The notes under the pieces were generated by a model, which was not told the DNA's origin, did not search any database, and saw nothing but the letters and a program-made list of their open reading frames with translations. A program made the position numbers and the translations under genes. A DNA stretch of 64,000 bases from Candidatus Geothrix odensensis (lineage in GTDB: Bacteria; Acidobacteriota; Holophagae; Holophagales; Holophagaceae): assembly GCA_016714685.1 (NCBI GenBank), contig JADKCH010000007.1:89056-153055 (forward strand), read 5' to 3'. Positions 62,414 through 64,000 of this stretch are shown here, one piece after another (positions within the stretch are counted from its first letter, which is position 1; every line of letters begins with the position of its first letter).

Positions 62414-63703
62414 ATGGGAATGACTGTTGTCGAGAAGATCCTGGCCCGTGCGGCGGGGCAGGCCTCTGTGAAAGTCGGGGATGTGGTCGAGCCCCAGGTG
62501 GACCTCGCCATGTCCCACGAGAACGCGGCGTTGGTGATCAACCAGTTCCAGGAGGTGTTCCAGGGCACGGGGATCGAGCCCAAGGTGTGGGATCCCTCGC
62601 GCATCGCCATCATCTTCGACCACCGCGTCCCCGCGGAATCCCCGAAGACCGCCACCAACCACAAGAAGATCCGCGGCTTCGTGGCGGCCAACGGCATCAC
62701 CAAGTTCCATGACGTGCGCGGCGACGTGGGCGGCATCTGCCACCAGATCCTTCCCGAGTACGGCTACGTGCGGCCGGGCTTCGTGGTGCTGGGCACGGAC
62801 TCCCACACCACCAGCCACGGCGCGCTGGGTGCCTTCAGCTTCGGCGTGGGCGCCACGGAGATGGCCTCGGCCTGGAGCCTGGGCATCGCCGTGAACATCG
62901 AGGTGCCCGCCACCATCAAGGTGGTGGTGAAGGGCGAGTTCCCGCCCATGGTGGGTCCCAAGGACCTGATCCTGCACCTCATCGGCAAGCTCACGGCCCA
63001 GGGCGCCAACTTCAAGGTGCTGGAGTTCCATGGCGAGACCATCCGCAACATGAGCACCAGCGGCCGCATCGCCATCTGCAACATGAGCGTGGAGGCGGGC
63101 GCCACCTCCGGCATCGTCCCCGGCGACGAGGAGACGGTGCGCTACCTGCGGGAAGAAGCGGGTGTCACGGAAGCCATCCCCTGTGTCACGCCGGATGCCG
63201 ATGCCACCTACGTGCAGACGGTGGAGATCGACGTGTCGGCCCTGGCGCCGCAGATCGCCTGCCCGCACATGGTGGACAACGTGAAGTCCATCGAGCACGT
63301 GGTTGGCACCAAGGTCCAGCAGATCGTCATCGGCAGCTGCACCAACGGTCGCCTGGACGACCTGGCGGACGCCGCGGCCATCCTGCGCGGCAAGAAGGTT
63401 GCGGAAGGGACCCGCATGCTGGTGTTCCCCGCCTCCAGCAAGATCTTCGCGAAGGCCCTGGACCTGGGCTACATCCACGACTTCATGAAGGCCGGCGCCG
63501 TGGTGATGAACTCCGGCTGCGGGCCCTGCCTCGGAGTTCACGAGGGGGCCCTGGGCGACAACGAAGTGGCGCTCAGCACCACGAACCGCAACTTCAAGGG
63601 CCGCATGGGCAATCCCACGGGCGAGGTCTACCTCTGCAGCCCCGTGGTGGCCGCCGCCTCCGCCATCACCGGCGTCATCACCGATCCCAGGAAGGGGGCC
63701 TGA
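62414..63703 (+). CDS. Aconitase-family hydro-lyase large subunit (LeuC/HacA-like)
   Basis: 429 residues, the size of the two-subunit 3-isopropylmalate/homoaconitate/2,3-dimethylmalate dehydratases. [4Fe-4S] cysteines in IGSCTNGRLDDL and NSGCGPCLGVHEG; THDVRGDVGG-type and LGTDSHTTSHGALGAF substrate motifs. AGGAGG precedes the ATG. Followed after two bases by the small subunit. Confidence 0.9.
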   Translation: MGMTVVEKILARAAGQASVKVGDVVEPQVDLAMSHENAALVINQFQEVFQGTGIEPKVWDPSRIAIIFDHRVPAESPKTATNHKKIRGFVAANGITKFHDVRGDVGGICHQILPEYGYVRPGFVVLGTDSHTTSHGALGAFSFGVGATEMASAWSLGIAVNIEVPATIKVVVKGEFPPMVGPKDLILHLIGKLTAQGANFKVLEFHGETIRNMSTSGRIAICNMSVEAGATSGIVPGDEETVRYLREEAGVTEAIPCVTPDADATYVQTVEIDVSALAPQIACPHMVDNVKSIEHVVGTKVQQIVIGSCTNGRLDDLADAAAILRGKKVAEGTRMLVFPASSKIFAKALDLGYIHDFMKAGAVVMNSGCGPCLGVHEGALGDNEVALSTTNRNFKGRMGNPTGEVYLCSPVVAAASAITGVITDPRKGA

Positions 63704-63705
63704 TC

Positions 63706-64000
63706 ATGTCCAAGGTCATCATCAAGCTCGAGAACGACATCAGCACCGACGACATCTACCCGGGCCGCTTCATGGCCACAGTGCTGCCCACGGAAACGCC
63801 CCAGTTCGCCTTCTTCGACCGCACGGACTTCAACGCCCAGCTCAAGGCCAAGGCCTTCCCGGCGGGCTCGATCATCGTGGGTGGCGAGAACTTCGGGTGC
63901 GGTTCCAGCCGGGAGCAGGCCTGCTCCACCCTGAAGGGCCATGAGGTGGCCATCGTGGCCAAGAGCATCTCCCGCATCTTCCTGCAGAACAGCATCAACC
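63706..64000 (+). CDS. Aconitase-family hydro-lyase small subunit (LeuD-like), 3' partial
   Basis: 98 codons before the window ends: MSKVIIKLENDISTDDIYPG and the swivelling-domain motif GGENFGCGSSREQA. Forms the active enzyme with the preceding large subunit. Confidence 0.9.
   Translation, partial: MSKVIIKLENDISTDDIYPGRFMATVLPTETPQFAFFDRTDFNAQLKAKAFPAGSIIVGGENFGCGSSREQACSTLKGHEVAIVAKSISRIFLQNSIN

Overview
The window is a 64 kb stretch of a GC-rich, Gram-negative chromosome, almost fully coding and entirely chromosomal in character (recG, polA, lexA, map, coaD, ddl, purT, ispE, ispH, ppa). I see no transposase, prophage or CRISPR array. The gene set (KorAB 2-oxoacid:ferredoxin oxidoreductase, quinol NO reductase, MglA-type GTPase, LolA, large PAS and beta-propeller sensor kinases) would fit an Acidobacteriota of the Holophagae/Geothrix type. 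That assignment is an inference from gene content and composition, not a sequence match.

Layout. 1-3.5 kb: acyl-CoA synthetase (5' cut by the window edge) and acyl-CoA dehydrogenase, then tRNA-Ala(CGC). 3.7-6.6 kb: korA-korB. 6.85-12.5 kb: lexA, a beta-decarboxylating dehydrogenase, a peroxiredoxin, an extended MglA with LolA, a HAD phosphatase and pyrophosphatase. 12.6-19.5 kb: a five-gene operon on the minus strand (MFS exporter, hutH, HD protein, HEAT-repeat protein, histidine kinase) in which every junction is a 4-bp ATGA overlap. 19.5-25.4 kb: a 1301-residue hybrid kinase and an ABC-2 exporter. 25.5-31.9 kb: ispE, thioesterase, map, and a run of unrecognised or DUF proteins. 32-39 kb: TMEM175-like channel, purT, an Lrp regulator divergent from a PLP sulfur-amino-acid lyase, VOC and DUF1835 proteins, recG. 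39-48 kb: beta-propeller kinase, coaD, ddl, an orphan flagellar-rod fragment, a catalytically degenerate S41 protein, a polysaccharide-deacetylase-like protein, CrcB plus DUF190, a CDF-like transporter and an RsbW-like kinase. 48.5-54.2 kb: norZ, a dicarboxylate symporter and an IspH-UbiA fusion. 54.3-59 kb: a small secreted protein, an SDR, a Cache protein and polA. 59.2-64 kb: an operon of isocitrate-type dehydrogenase, HMG-CoA-lyase-family lyase, class III CoA transferase and LeuC/LeuD-like hydro-lyase (cut by the window edge).

The most unusual structure lies at 54.5-56.3 kb. Two copies of a ~55-58 bp palindromic element sit in opposite orientation, and each is sandwiched between direct repeats of the gene it entered. 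One copy duplicates the last 52 bp of a small secreted-protein gene; the other duplicates the first 15 codons of polA. In both cases one duplicate keeps the gene whole. The polA insertion appears to have replaced an upstream start by a GTG start whose ribosome site comes from the element.

Other points of note are an IspH-UbiA fusion preceded by an IscR-like dyad, a map gene whose only plausible start is CTG, and a recurring TAnnnT-N6/7-ATG arrangement that suggests many leaderless mRNAs.
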